A DNA stretch of 64,000 nucleotides from Oreocharis arfaki. Its lineage: Eukaryota; Chordata; Aves; Passeriformes; Paramythiidae. The stretch covers positions 62,001 through 126,000 of the forward strand of contig VZRR01013712.1 of the NCBI GenBank assembly GCA_013398015.1. The letters are read 5' to 3'. Positions 43,331-56,888 of this stretch are shown in pieces (the first letter of the stretch is position 1; each line of letters opens with the position of its first letter). The position numbers and the translations under genes are program-made. The notes beneath the pieces were generated by a model. The model worked only from the letters and a program-made list of their open reading frames with translations, had not been told where the DNA came from and searched no databases.

Positions 43331-45524
43331 AAGGGACAGACAGACAGATGGGCTCCATGGGGAATCAAGTGTCCGTATCTTCCCCCGGGAGAAACCAAGA
43401 GCCAGGAAAAGCCAAAGGGCATTTTCCCTTCAGCATGAAGACAGATGGAAAGAAAAGAAATGGGTGACATGAGAGCATAAACAGAGAAGAAGGAAATAGG
43501 TGACACTGGGGGGGATCAACTGCTAAACCAGATGGGGATCTGTCATGAGCTCCTCACATTCCAGATCCCGTGGGTCTGGATCCTCCCGGATGCCCCGGAG
43601 GGTGTTAAAGAAGGAACCAGCTGACCAGAAGCAGGGGTGACACCCAGCCCCAGGAGCCTGCAGGCGCTGGGGGAGACGTGGCTGCAATTCAGAGAAGGGA
43701 CTTGGCAACCGGAGCAGCCAGTCTGGATGGAATACGAGGCAACCCAATAAAAATGCACCAAGTTGTGCGCTCCTGTAGGAACAAGAAACGGCACGATCCG
43801 AGTGCAGGGAACAGGCAATCCCCCCTTTTTTTTTTTTCAGGAAAGCTGTGGGGATACAATGGGTCATATGCAGCCCACGGTGCTTTGTTATTTGAGGACG
43901 ATGAGCTACACAGCCACAGGAATGCTGTCTGGAGGCAAACAAGCCTCTGCTCTGCTTCCAAGTCCAGTTTTGGGCAACACACCTTCAATAAAACGCGGAC
44001 TTCTTGGAAAAAAAACCTGGCGGAGAGAAGCAGGAACAACCCCAAGTTTAGAAAACATCATCTGGGAAGGCACTGGAATGGTTCAGCCTGAAGAAAACCC
44101 AGCAGAGGGGGGAAGACACGGCAGGCATAGACACCAGAGCTTGTGAACATCTGTTCTGCACGTCCCTGGACAGGGGGACAAAAGCCATTTGGCTGAGTCA
44201 GCAATGGGGGAATCATGTTTGGAAGGCTGGGAAGGGATGGCCCGAGGAAGGGTGGCCATATCCCATCTGCACACAGCAGCAAGGGGATGTGTTAAGATGT
44301 GGGGGTTATTTAACTGATTATTGCTCGCGGGCAGCCTCTGGGTTTTGTGGATTTGGCCACACAGGTTGCTTGCACAGCACTGGGAAGTTTCTATCCACAC
44401 AGGTCTCGGAGCTGCAGCTGTGGATCACACGGAGCCAAGCTCCCCATGGTCTCCTCCCCAGCTCCTTCTGCAGAAACCTGGAGAAACGCAATGTTAAACA
44501 GCTCCCCCGCTGAAACACTTGCTCACAAAAAGTTCGCCCTGGCCAGACAGACTGCAGGACCCGACCTGCCTCTGTTACCTTCCTTGGAACCATGAGGGGT
44601 TTTTCATGCGTTTATTTCATGCACATCCAAGCCATCCAGAGCCAAGCCAAACGCAGCCCCACATCACACAGATTTATCCATATCTCAATTTGTCTGCAAT
44701 TAGACTAAAATCAGACCTAGTGACTGTTAAAAAATATAATTATGTCCCTGTTCTGATACACCACAGGTCTGTACACAATCGAGCTGCTTTGCATTAATGC
44801 AAACTGGAGTTGTTTAAATCAGTCTGAGAGCTGCAGGGTCATTTTTAGTCTGTCCCCAGGAACACACACAGTCCGTGTGTTTGCCCAGTTTTTATCTATT
44901 TATTCCTCCTCAGCCTGAAGTTTGCTCTCCATTTTCAACTGCAGCAAGTGGCGTTTATTTCTGCCTTGTTTACCACCAGAACCACACATATTTATTGCCA
45001 AAATCTCTGTGAAATGCAGGTATAATGGGAAAACCAACCGAAACACACAGGTTAAAATCACTGCAAACAAGTATCCCAAGCCAAAACTTCCCCAAATACT
45101 CGGTGGGTACCAAACACTGCAATGGTAAATCACACGTGGCTTGCTAAGCTTGCTCTAAGCTATTTTTCACCGTCATAAAAAAACGAAAGGGAAAAAAAGA
45201 GCACCACTCGCAGCCAAAAGCCACAGGCTATGGAAAAAATCCAGCTGTCTGGAAAGCTGGCAGCTCACAGGATTTTGGGGCAAAACCAGCCCGCTGGCAC
45301 CCAAGGGTAAGACGTCAGATCAGGACCGGCTGCTACTTAAAAGAAAACCCAGCGCATTCCCCTAAACCTAAATTCCTGAGCTGGGAAGAAACGCTGGGAG
45401 GCCCCGTTCTCTTAGGAGGATCCTCGCCCAAAACCGCCAACCGAGAGCCCCGCGCTGCCGGGAGAACGGCTCTTCCCCTCCTGCCTCTGGGTGCCGGGGG
45501 GTCGGGGTCTGGTTTGTCACTCAC

Positions 45525-45788
45525 CTTTCATCCCACTCCCTTCCTCCTGGAATGTGTTACGAGCGGAAGGCTGATCTTCTAAATGTTCACTCCCACCACT
45601 TCCCGAAGAGGCTACACTGCTTTGTGGAGACAGGGGGGCATGATCGGAAGGGATGCACTGGGGTCCTCTAGCTCGTAAGTCCTCATGAGACATCCATCCA
45701 TGTCCTAGAGGTTGGTTTGGCACATTCATGGGTGGGGTAAGGGACACAGAGCGTTTCAAAGGGCTGTGGTGTGTCTGGCCTGAGAGAA
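45525..45788 (-). CDS. SAMD4A: SAMD4A exon, Ser/Pro-rich region before the SAM domain
   Basis: Window exon 2 of 11, 264 bp. The split Ile is followed by 87 codons beginning LSGQTHHSPLKRSVSLTPPM and ending FQEEGSGMK, with one base opening the Asp that starts the SAM exon. It is close to human (Thr for Ala in GQAHH, Ile for Leu in QCLPSD, PSA for TTA). KRSVSLTPP is a likely phosphorylation and 14-3-3 site. Acceptor TTTTTTTTTCAG, donor GTGAGT. Confidence 0.98.
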
Positions 45789-46286
45789 CTGAAAAAAAAA
45801 TAAAATCAAAGAGGTTATTCCCCCCTCGCGGCCCGGGATGCAGCAGAGTCCCCCGAAAAAAAAAAAAAATTAATTTCAAATGAAATTATAAAATGCGTGG
45901 TGGTGGTTGGCCATGGTGCCTCGCTGATGGCTTTGCAGCGCCCCTGAGCCCTACCCTGAGCTCTCTGCTTTGCCTCCTGGGAAGCAAAAAGGACGGGAGT
46001 ACCTGCAAGGAGATGGGGTCACACGAGCTATGCTGGGCTGCTCAAGGGAAGGCGTTGTGTGGATTCCATCTCTAGGGAAAAAACATCAATTGAGCAGTTC
46101 TGGAGTGTAAAAATCCCCAGGATGGGGATGTCCTCACAGAGATCCATGGGAAGCATCTCTGTCTCTCCCTTTGGGGTAGGACCTGGCTTGTGCCCCAAGG
46201 CAGGAGCACTTACACATCTCCCAGAATCATTGCAAGGGTACTTCTCATCCATAGGAATGTCTCAGCCTTGCTGAGTCCCATTAAAA

Positions 46287-46432
46287 CCACAGGATCATGG
46301 GATGGTTTGCATTGGAAGGGTCCTTACAGATCTCATTCCAACCCCCTGCCATGGGCAGGGACACCTTCCACTATCCCAGGTTGCTCCAAGCCCTGTCCAG
46401 CCTGGCCTTAAACACTTCCAAGGACTATCTCT
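46287..46432 (-). mobile_element. CR1 fragment, reverse orientation
   Basis: CACAGGATCATGGGATGGTT, CATTGGAAGGGTCCTTACAG, CCCTGCCATGGGCAGGGACA and CCAGCCTGGCCTTAAACACT. Confidence 0.93.
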
Positions 46433-49400
46433 GTTTTAAGTACCGAAAAAAATATTAAAAGATTGTTCTGTTTGCTTAAACAAAATTCAAATCCCATTAC
46501 TCACAGACACTAAACTGCTGGTTTAACCATAAACACAGTGTATGTAATTTAATGTACAGATTTAGGATGCAAACCAGGGAAAATCTCCCCGCTCCAGGAA
46601 AATCCGAGGGCAGAGGGGTTAGAATGACCTTTCAGCCTATGAGAAACAGAAGCAAAAACTTTTCAATTTTCCTTTCCAAAACCAATTTTTAAACTGTACA
46701 AAAACCTGAGGAGAATTCATTGTTCTCGGGGCTTTTCCACCTCAAGCACCAAAGCCCTAAAGCTCCTTAATCCCTTTTTTTAATTTACAGCAGTTCACCA
46801 AAACCACTCCAGACTCCCAGATATGTTATTATTTAATATATATGAGTCTTGGTGGAAAACCCCCAGCCAGGTGCACTGTGCTGCAAAAGTTAAGCCAGGC
46901 TTAACTCCCAGCTCAAGCCAGGGGGAAAACCCACCATCAAAGCCATCTCTGCTGACCAGGAGCGGGATGAAAACGAGGCAGTAGTGAGGTTATAAAAGGA
47001 GGGGAGAGAGAAACACCAGAGCACATTTGCATTTATTAACCACCTGCAAAAAGCAGCTGGTACCACAGGCAGCTGATGGATGAGGCCAAAAACCTGTGGA
47101 TTTCTGTAATGTTTAAATAATTCCCATTTCTGAAAGGGTTTTCTTGTGCCAACACGTAACACTGACACCGCGCCCTGCAGGGAAGCACTGGGGTGGCTTA
47201 TGGGGAAGAATTTGTTCCCTTCCCATTTAAAAACTATACAAACATCTTCCAGAAGTCTCCTGGCAGAAAAAGATGTCAACGAGATCCTGACACTGCTTCC
47301 AGAGCAGTGTCATGCTTCCTGAAGTTGTGATGTGATGCATTCGGATGGGGAAATAGATGGATTTCAGAAGGTCTTGGCCAAGCTTTTTTAGCTCTGGCCT
47401 TTGCAATTGTACCCCAAAACCAGCACTGTAACGGGGCTCTGTAGATGCCACATCACCCTCCCAGGAGAAAAATATATTTAGGATCTAAAACCATCAAAAT
47501 GCAGAGGGAATTATAGGGAAAAAATGGATGAATTGGTTAAAATGCATCACCAAGGCTGAGCATCACCTCCACACCACTCAGAGCCCTTCTGCGGCTGCTG
47601 CCCCCAGCCATGGTCACACCACCATAGGGAGAGAATCCACCCTGAATTTGTTGTAGGAAAAACTCTGGTTTAGGAAATAATTGTGCCCCTTAGATGAAGG
47701 AGAGATGCAGGAGAAGGGGCAAGGAGGACTGGAGCTTATTGTCCCCTTTCAGGAGGAGAAGGGCTGCTCTGCTAATCCAGCTCTTGCAGGGTGTGTGCAG
47801 ACACTGGGACCCAGCAGTGCTTACACCACCCTCTCCCCACCAAAATCCTGCACACAAGAGGGTATTTTTGGCATAAATCCAGCCCAGATTCCTTCCCGAG
47901 CAGCAATACCCTTGCAAACTGCTGCTCTTCCATCTTCATTTTATGTCCCCTAATTAGAAGCCGGTGTTGGCTGAAGGAGAAATAATGAGCTCCAAAGGAT
48001 GGCCAGGGACAATTAGAAACCATCCAGTGCAACAGATAAAAATCAGTCCCACTCCTTTCCCCGAGATAAGGCAACGCTGGATCCAAGAGGACACGTTTCA
48101 CTAAGCCAAATTTTTACTGAACTGTGAGCCAGTTCACACAACTCCTCGAGATGCAGCAGGGATAACCCCTCTGCAAACGATGCTGCAAGTCACCAGCTCT
48201 TTGAAACCACCCCAGATACCGTGGGGACCAGACTGAGATGGTTTAAGGGCTCTTAGCACTGGCCTAACTTTAGGCCTGCTTTCTAGCTGTAACAGACACT
48301 GATGATAATGTGGTTTCTTGCAAACCCTTTTAGCTGTTTCCATCAGCCCTAAAAACAGTGTGAGTCTTGGGATTGGCACCTGTCAGGTGTGCACACCCCT
48401 CTCCTCCCTCTTCTACTCTGTAATCCCTCAGGAGATTAATAAATACCCATATTTATTATATGTATTAATAATATTTATTAATGCTGCTGCTTGTGGTCAC
48501 GTCCTCAGTTTCTTGAAATAAGAGGATGTAGCTAATTATTTTCAAAGCATCAGTTTATTGTAAGTCCTGACCTGAATTTGACCATCCTGTGCGCTTTTAA
48601 GATGGTCCAAGGTGAACCCAGGGCTGCTCCTGCTAAAATAAATGGTCCACGTGGGCTTTAACTTCAGCAGAAGAAAACCAAGTGTGAGTTTATCACCTTA
48701 CACTCAAGCCTCCTTTTCTTTTACTACAAAAATATTAAGCTTTAATTTAAAAAGGAAATCTAAAATGTTATTCTGGGGCAAGATAAGCTCCCAGGAGGTG
48801 GGTGGGCACGGCTGCCTTTCTGAGTGCTGCGAGCTGGGCAAACAAAGAAGGGAAACCATGGCTCCAAAAGGCATCCCACGCTGGCACACGGATTCCCTAT
48901 GGCTTGTAAGCGTGTCCCACTTCTGGTTCAGAAGGTTTTCCTGCCCTTTAGGCACTGCAAGAGTCTACACAGGCACTGCCTGGTCCAGCTCCTTCCAAAC
49001 AGGTGTCAGGTGGGACAGGGGTTGGAGCAGATCATGGTTTTCCCCGGGATAAGCAGGTTGGTGTCGCCTCTTTGCTCGGCCACCACGGCTCTGAGCAGAC
49101 AGGGCTGTGCTCAGCCCACACCAGACCAGGTTTCCTTGTAAGAAACCTCTCCATGACCTAGAGACTGGGACCAAGCTCAGGGTAATATTCCCAGAGGATG
49201 GAGAAGCAGTGATGGCAACGAGGCAGGAGCATCCCTGTGGGACCACCCCCTCCTCGGGCAAATCTGGCTTCATCCCAGACCCAGCCCTGGCTGGGCTGGC
49301 AGGCACGACAACACACTTACAGAAAATCTGAGGCTGCAAGTGCTCTCACCCCGTGAAGCCCTGAGTTTGGGATTTCTTTTTCCCCCTCCTCTCTTCCTTT

Positions 49401-51112
49401 TTGAAGTGGTGCTGCCTATTTTGGGAGGCAAGGGCTGATTTCAAGAGGGTTTTTGTTCGCTGAGGACCATGTGGAACAGCGTCAGACGTTTGTGTTGTGG
49501 TTTCTCAGGGTTTTGGGCCAATTTTTTTCAGCCTGAGAAGGGAAAAGCCACCCATTCCTGTAATTAGAGCTGAGGAATTGGGCTTTGCAGGCAGACCTTC
49601 CTCCACACAGCGTGGGACGGCTGACGAGGCACTCGCTCTCCCTCTGCCCTTCATGAAATCTGGCCCAAAGTGTTGCAGAAGTCCATGACAGGACACAAAT
49701 GTGACAGTTTCCAGCAAGAGTCAGACCCACCACTGAGAGTGTTCAGAATGTCTCCAGTCCCCACCAGGTCCCTGACACCCAAAGGACCAGCACAGGGTCC
49801 CTACATCAGGTTACAATTCCAAATAACACCTTCCCCATGCCTGGAGAAAGGAAAAAGCACTGCAAGGTGCATGCTGAACTCTTTGGGAGCTTTTTTGGTT
49901 GTTTTAGTCTAAAAATGGCACTTCTTGGCTGCAAAGCTGTTTATGGTGCATCCTCAGGCAGCATCTGATCACATACAGCTCCTTTCCTGGTCTTTTGGTA
50001 CCTGGAACAGCAGCCTGACCCCAAAAAGTGGGGATGTTTTGAAACCCCACAACCTTTTTGTGCAGCCTGGAAGCTCCCCCATGGAGAGAGAACACTGAGC
50101 AGCCCCCTCACAAAGCAAACCCCAAGTTCAGCTCAGTCCTCCCCTCTGCCTCCTCCTTGCTATCCCAGTCACGACACATCCTCTCCTCCAGGAAGGATTC
50201 CCCGTGCTGGCAGACCAATGCCCAGGGCTTTTCCAGCGTTTCTTTGCTGAGAACCCTTGGAAAGAGCTGCCACTGGGTCACACTGCCCAGCTGGCACCCA
50301 GCCTCCTTCCTGGGCTCCTCATTCACCCGCTCCCCACGCTGCCCCAGGCAGCTCCAGCACGGCCAGAGCAGAACCTGATGGAACATTTTTCAGCTCAACA
50401 TCCCCTAACCCTTGGAGCCTTTTCTTTGTGCCTTTTTTTTTTTCCCTTTAATCTCCCTGTGTGAGATTCTGTGGTTGTGACTTTAACTGTGTTTGTAGGA
50501 GTTGGACAATCCATGCCCTGGCCTCTGAACCAGGGGCTGATATAATCCATGAAGGGGTGAAACTGAGGGTCCTGAATGCAAGAAGCCACTGGGTTTTATG
50601 GAAAATGGTGGTATTAGGAAATTATTGGTATTAACTCCTGCATTAGGAAAAAAACCCCATACAAGCAGAAGTGCTGCCTCGAGCAGAGAAATAGGAAGAA
50701 GCACAGGCTGCAGAAAAGACTGTCAAGCAAACTTTTTAAAAGAAATGACGTTTTTAAACACAGTTTCCTGTTCAAGAAACTGGACAGAGAAACAATAACC
50801 CGTTTGTTGCTGCTCTCTCCGAGCAGTGCATGTGAGGCCCCATCCAGGCTCAGCGGGGAAGGAACCCTCTCAGGGGGGTTTTGAAATTCCCTGCATGGCA
50901 CAAACACACGTGGACTCGCTGTGTGGCTCCAACAGGAATTGCTGTGACTGTTATTTACTCATTTGTGTGGCAGCAGGAGTGGGGCTGCATCTAAAGATGT
51001 GTAAATTCAGACCTTGGTGGCTCCAGCAATCCGACGGGATGCATTTCTGGAAGGAAGCCCAGCTCGTCTCACCAAACAGCAGGAGCTCAGGAGCTGCTTT
51101 CAAGCTCCTTCA

Positions 51113-51392
51113 TGGAATCCTGGGATGGTTTGGGTTGGGAGGGACCTTAAAGAACATCCAGTTCCACCCCCTGCCATGGGCAGGGGCACCTTCCACTATC
51201 CCAGGCTGCTCCAAGCTTCTCTGGGCAACCTGTGCCAGGGCCTCACCACCCTCACAGGCAAGAATTTCTTCTTAAAATTAATCTAAATCTCCCCTCTTTT
51301 AATTTAAAACCTCTCCCCCTTGTTCTGTCACTATCAGCCCACGTAACAAGTCCCCTTCCCTCTTCTTTATGAGCTTCTAAGTACTGAAAGGT
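51113..51392 (-). mobile_element. CR1 fragment, reverse orientation
   Basis: It shows the full tail layout from TGGAATCCTGGGATGGTTTG through AAGAATTTCTTCTT and TTTAAAACCTCTCCCCCTTG to AAGTACTGAAAGG. About 40-50 bases between CCAAG and CTTCTCTGGGCAACC, present in other copies, are missing. Confidence 0.93.
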
Positions 51393-52662
51393 CCTTGCTT
51401 CCCACTAGAGCATTCAGACAGAATAGATGGGAATCCAACCAGGATTTAACTCGCAATGGAATGGTGGCTCAGGGAGCTGGGAATGGGTGGGGATGGAGGA
51501 TTAGGGGTAGGTTACAAGGAGATGCTGCCCTAAGCCTGAGTCTCCTGGAGTAAACACAATGCCCCAATGTCCAGGCCAACAAATACATTTTTTCTCCTAA
51601 CTCTATACACAAACCACAGAAAATCAGTGTTTGTCCCTGGGGAATCCTGGTCCATTAACATCAAATGCTGCTGTGCTGAACCAAGCCTCCCTAATTATCC
51701 CAGAAAATAGCTTTTGCTATGGGCTCCTGGGAGAAGTTCCTCCCTTGCTCACGAATGAAGCCAGATAAACAGTGTTGGGATGCAAAAACTCTCCTTCCCA
51801 AAGTCCTTTTCCACCCAAAAGGGATGTCCAAGAACATTTCCTTTGCTCAAGCAGCAGCCAGGGCTCCCTACTGCCTCGATCCCTGGACTGAGGAGCATCT
51901 CCCTGCTGAGACTTCCAACAGCATCAGCTTCCACCACACGTTACACTCCAGATGGAGAAACCTCTCCACCACTTACAACCACCCCAAGAGGCCCACCTGG
52001 AAGATGTGCATCCTTTATACAGCAATACGCAACCTGTGGGAAACTGGGAGTGAGAAAGGAAGGGCCTTAAACCAGTCAAGTGGAAGGGGTGAATGTGAAA
52101 CCTCTGGAATTGCCACAATAAACCGAGATCCAGTACTCCCTAGACTCATTAAAAACCTGAGGAGTGAGAGCAGGGAGGCAATGTGTCTTTAGCAGTGACA
52201 AAATACATGAGGACAACGAGTGTCTTACGTGACGTACGTCCCAGAGCCATCACCCAGACTGAAACAGGCCTGTAGCCTTTTCCATCCTTGCAGACTTATT
52301 TTGGATTTTCTCCTCCCTTGCCTCTTTTTAGCCACTTTCACTCATCCAAAATAAGCCACCTAGTTCCCCTCTCTCGTAGGCACCACGGCACAGATTTTGC
52401 AAGACAAATTCCTCAGCGTTTCAGCCTTCCTCTGGCCTCCACCTCTTGGGAACTCACAGGCCTCATCCTGAGCAGCTTCCCCTTCCATCTGGGCTGGCCA
52501 TGTCTTATTCCTTCTCCTCCTTCTCTTCCAAAAGCATAAAATCTTACCAGCTCCAGGAGAAAAGAGAAGCCTGCTGGGTCTCTGAGGCCACCAAGGTGCA
52601 AATGCAGCACCCAGTTCCCCACAGGAGAAGATACAAAAGATGGTGCCCATCAGGGACACCCC

Positions 52663-52940
52663 ACAACAGGGGGAATGGCTTCCCAGTGCCAGAGGGCAGG
52701 GTCAAAGTGGATATTGGGAAGAAATTCTTCCCTGTGAGGGTGGTGAGGCCCTGGCACAGGGTGCCCAGAGAGGCTGTGACTGCCTCTGGATCCCTGGAAG
52801 TGTCCAAGGCCAGGCTGGACAGGGTTTGGAGCAACCTGGGATAGCGGAAGGTGTCCCTGCACATGGCAGCAGGTGGAGCTGGATGTTCTTTAAGGTCCCT
52901 TCCAACACAAATCAGCCTGGAATTCTATAATTCTATGACT
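52663..52940 (+). mobile_element. CR1 fragment, forward orientation, with intact 3' tail
   Basis: GGGAAGAAATTCTTCCCTGT, GGCACAGGGTGCCCAGAGAG, GGAAGTGTCCAAGGCCAGGC, AAGGTCCCTTCCAACACAAA and the terminal ATTCTATAATTCTATGAC, a tandem of the CR1 end octamer. It lies antisense to SAMD4A. Confidence 0.96.
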
Positions 52941-53502
52941 CCCAAACCCTGAGCCCTGCAATGCTCCCCAACAATCCCCAGCCACGGCTGGTATCATAAA
53001 CCAAGTATTAATTCTTTCCCATTACTGCTCCAAATTAACTCAGCTCAGCTTTCCACCTCCTCTACATACTGACAGCAGATGCATCCTAAAAATCTGCCTT
53101 CATCATCCTCCAAAACATTCCTGATTGCTCAGATATTGCCTCGCATTCGAGTTATGACACAGATCCCTGTGCCAGCTAACACGAGACCGCATTGCTCAGC
53201 AAACAGGGGGGGACTATGGTTACAAGAAAACATCAAACGCAGAACAACCAGCCTCAAATAAAATTGCATAACGGATGGGAACAGCAAAACTTGAGGGGAA
53301 AATAAAACAAAATTTAAAAAAAAAAAAAACCAAACAGCTTCAAGGCTGCCAAAACTGAGCCATTGATTACAGTGCACTTGATCCATTTGCATGCAGAGAG
53401 CTTTGCTTTGGAGCTGAGATGGAAACAGTCTTAATATAGCTGGAGAGAAAATATCCTCCTTGCACTCTCCTAACTGCACTTTGATAGGAAGCAGCCACAG
53501 AG

Positions 53503-53522
53503 CAGATGGTGCCTATATATAA
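53503..53522 (+). promoter_or_regulatory. E-box and MEF2-type motif pair
   Basis: CAGATG (53503-53508) is followed within five bases by CTATATATAA (53513-53522), a match to the MEF2 consensus. The pair sits in an AT-rich block that looks like a non-coding element. Such pairs occur in muscle enhancers. Inference only. Confidence 0.2.
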
Positions 53523-53636
53523 TCACCAGACCTATTATCCCAGCCTCTTTTAGTAATTTGAAGGATGTGATAACCACAAGGAGAGCAGCAAATATTCCCC
53601 CTCCCTCCCTCCCTTTCCCTGCTAATTAAAATATCC

Positions 53637-53670
53637 AAAAAAAAAAAGAAAAAAAAAAGAAAAAAAAAAG
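53637..53670. repeat. A-rich tract
   Basis: Three runs of eight to eleven A are separated by single G, followed by GGGGG. A CCCT repeat lies just before (53598-53615). Confidence 0.93.
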
Positions 53671-54983
53671 GGGGAGGAAGCTATAATTATGGTAACAAAT
53701 AAAAGAATTTCCAAATGAAGTAAATAACTATTTTGTGCACTGCTCCTTTAAACCAGAAGTCAAAAGTTAATTAAACAGCAGCGTGTTACTGAGTCAGGAG
53801 AACCCAGCAAGTCCCAGTGCAGTGGGGAAGGAGACCGGAGTCGCTCCAGATGAATCCAAACCACAGCACTCCCACCCCTCCTCTGTGCCCTCCTGCCATT
53901 CCTCTGCAGATGCTGTGTGATGGTGGGGGAAAGGAGAGCTCATCTCTTTCCATTCCTTTGCTTGCCAAAGTTGCACGGACTCATAGGATGGGCAATGGGA
54001 AGGGGATTCTCTCCAGGGGTTTCTTGCCCCATGAAGATGCTCAGGAAAACACCACAAGTGTGATTTTAGTGATGCTCTGAGGGAAGGCTGGGGAATGGTG
54101 GTGTTGGGATGAGGTCACGGAGAAGCAGGAAAGGTTTGAGGAGGGAATTACTCACGAGGCCCTTAACAGACGTAAGTTAATAGTGGAGGTGCCGAGGAAC
54201 ATCCCTGGCTCCCAGATGGAGGCCTTGGTCCCCTGCTGATGGCTCCAGGGGTGATGCAAAGTGCAGATAGGAACCCACAGGTGCTCATGGGGTGATGGGA
54301 AAAGCAAAGCTTCCCTGGGGAGAGCACCAAGCTCCCATGCACTGAGTAACCACAGCTTGCTGTGGTCTGTGCCTGTATCCGACAGACACCAGGGCGGCTG
54401 GAGAAATACACCCAGGTCTGGAGGGTCCATCCATCACCAAACCTCCCAGAGGGAGGAGACTGCCGAGGGGTCTGAGAGAATTCCTGGGGCTGTCTGACTT
54501 TGCTCCACAACCCAGAGAGCATCAATCAGCTGCCCTGGCGGCTTCTGCGCCACTTCCAGGTCAGAAACACCATTCATTGGCGACAGGAATCCCAGGGACT
54601 GTAGGATACACACAAAACCACTGCTGCTGCTTCCTAACATCCACCCCTGAGACACCCAGACTGCTGCAAGGAAAGGGGAGGTGGTGTCAGAGCCACAAAC
54701 TTCAATCTCCCCCCATCCCAAGTTGCACATCAAGGATAGTGTCCTACCCTCCCATCAAGGGACAGGCAACACATCAACAGCAAAACCAGGGCAGGCATTC
54801 CCCGCCCCGAGCGCCTACAGTCGGTGATTGCACCAGGATTTCACAAGCTGAGAGGGTGGGAACATCCCCGGGTGCTGCTGGAATAGAGACTCCCACATTA
54901 GGTGGCCTCATTCCAGCCAGGAAGCTGCAGAGCCATGGCTCTGTGAGTAGGGTATGTGAATTTGGGAGCAGTGCTCTGTAAGA

Positions 54984-55250
54984 GCACAGAATCACAGAAA
55001 ACGCAGAGTTGGAAGGGACCCATCAGATTCTAGTCCAACTCCTGGCCTTGCACAGGACACCTCGTGAACAGTGTGCCTGAGAGTGTTCAAACACTCCTTG
55101 ACCTCTGTCAGGCTTGGGGCTGTGAACACTTTCCTGGGAAGCCTATTCCAGTGCCCAGCCACCCTCCAGGGGAACAACCTCTTCCTGATATCCAACCTAA
55201 ACCTCACCTGACTCAGCTTCAGGCAGTTCCCACGTGTGAGTACAGACCAA
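54984..55250 (-). mobile_element. CR1 fragment (second subfamily), reverse orientation
   Basis: AGAATCACAGAAAACGCAGA, GTTGGAAGGGACCCATCAGA, GTCCAACTCCTGGCC, AAGCCTATTCCAGTGCCCAG and CTTCAGGCAGTTCCC. This layout differs from the CCATGGGCAGGG type and is the reverse of that at 21600 and 63740. Confidence 0.92.
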
Positions 55251-56824
55251 ACCTTGCATAAAGCAGGTCTGGAGGAAGGAACAGTGTGATCCCAGAGGAC
55301 ACATGTGTGACATGCCCACTTTGGGGACAGCCACATGTCTCTGGCTGGCACCCAGTGCTCCCTCTCCTCCTCCTCATCCGTGCAGACCAACCACCACCTG
55401 CTCCATGGCTTACCCAACACAGGGCTGTTTGCAAGGGCTAAGGCAGCCCAGAGCAGACAGATTATTTAAGTGCCTGGAGGCTTCATTTGGTGTCAGGAGG
55501 GCTGATTTAGGAGCACTCACACGTATCTGTACCAACGAGGTGCCATCCACACATGGTTATGAGTCACCCATGGTATCACCCAGTGCAAGTCACTGCTGAG
55601 CCCAGCCTCGAGGTCTGCTCTCCTCTCCTTTTGGAGACCCTTCTGCCTTCTGGTGACACCTCTGCCTCCAACTATTGGGGCTGATGAGGGGTCAAGCAGA
55701 GGGACAACCACAAGATGCATCCCACTGCCCATGTGAAAACCCACTTGCCAGAGCACACCCATGGGAAACGCATTCTCTTCCCTGCCTGCTCACTCTGCTT
55801 GGCAAGCAGGGATCCCTCACCTGCTCCACACCCTGCTACAGCAGGATCAGCACATCCCAAAAGCTGCAGGCTGCATATATTCCCCGTGTTGTCACTCATT
55901 CCCACATGAGAGCAGAGCAGGCATGGCAGGGAGGACCCTGCTCTGTCTCTGTGCTGTCTGATGCCTCAGGGAACATCATCTCTACCTTGCTAACCTCCTC
56001 CCCACAGAGCCATCTGCATCCCCCCAGAGCTATCCATATGCTCCCTGAGCCACCCACAACCTGCCATTTCCCAACCAATCCCCCTTGAGCCATCCCTATC
56101 TCCCAGAGCCACCTGCATGCCCTGAGAGCCAACAGCTGCTGCTAAGAAACTTCTGCCCCATGGCTGCACAGATGGGCATCCCTACGAGCAAAGCTACCTG
56201 TGGTCTGCAAGTCCTGGATGAACAAAACAGGAGAATCACCCTCCCAGATGTCCTTAGTGTTCTCCAGTGGTTGATGGGTTACTCTAAGTCACCCTGTGAA
56301 TCTGTCCTTTCTTCCTTTCCAGTGCAGGTTATGATGTCTGGAAGATGACAGGTAGGCTGATGAGCTTGGGTGTCAGTCTGTACACCCTGTGGAGACCACT
56401 GAAGGTGGGACCTCAGCATCACATTGACCTTTGTTGGTCAACCAAAGACAGAGTGAGAAAAGAGACCCTTTGAGAGCAAAGAAGTGAAGGGAATGTGCCA
56501 AAACAGGCTTACAAGGGAGGATCCAAATGGGCTGGGGCAGATAAACCGAAGTTTCACGGTTAGAACAGGAAGGGATGTTGGCTATAAAACACAATGAAGA
56601 GCAGTAGCAGATCTTCCCCAGCATGGCTGACACCCCAAAAGGACATCGCTCATGTTCTCCACCACCCCTTCCATCTCCAGTGCTTGATGGCCTCCAGGCT
56701 GAGGGTGGGTGACCACTCATCCCACTGGCTGAGAGATGGTCTGCAGAGCTGTGGACTGTGTCTCCTAGGGACAAAGTGCTTTGAATTTATAGAGGGGACA
56801 GAAAATCTGTGTCTGCTGCTCAGA

Positions 56825-56888
56825 TTATGGATGGACTTGATGATCCTAAAGATCTTTCCCAACCTAAGTGATTCCATGATTCTGTGTT
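56825..56888 (+). mobile_element. CR1 3' tail fragment, forward orientation
   Basis: TATGGATGGACTTGATGATC, CTAAAGATCTTTCCCAACCT and AAGTGATTCCATGATTCTGTG are a short CR1 end. Confidence 0.85.

Larger units (their letters stand above)
40981..45524 (-). other. SAMD4A: SAMD4A intron, 4544 bp
   Basis: Donor GTGAGT at 45524, acceptor ending at 40981. It contains a tandem duplication (41118-41212) and a short reverse CR1 (43248-43330). The 150 bp next to the donor (45380-45520) is GC- and CpG-rich. Nothing else recognised. Confidence 0.85.
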
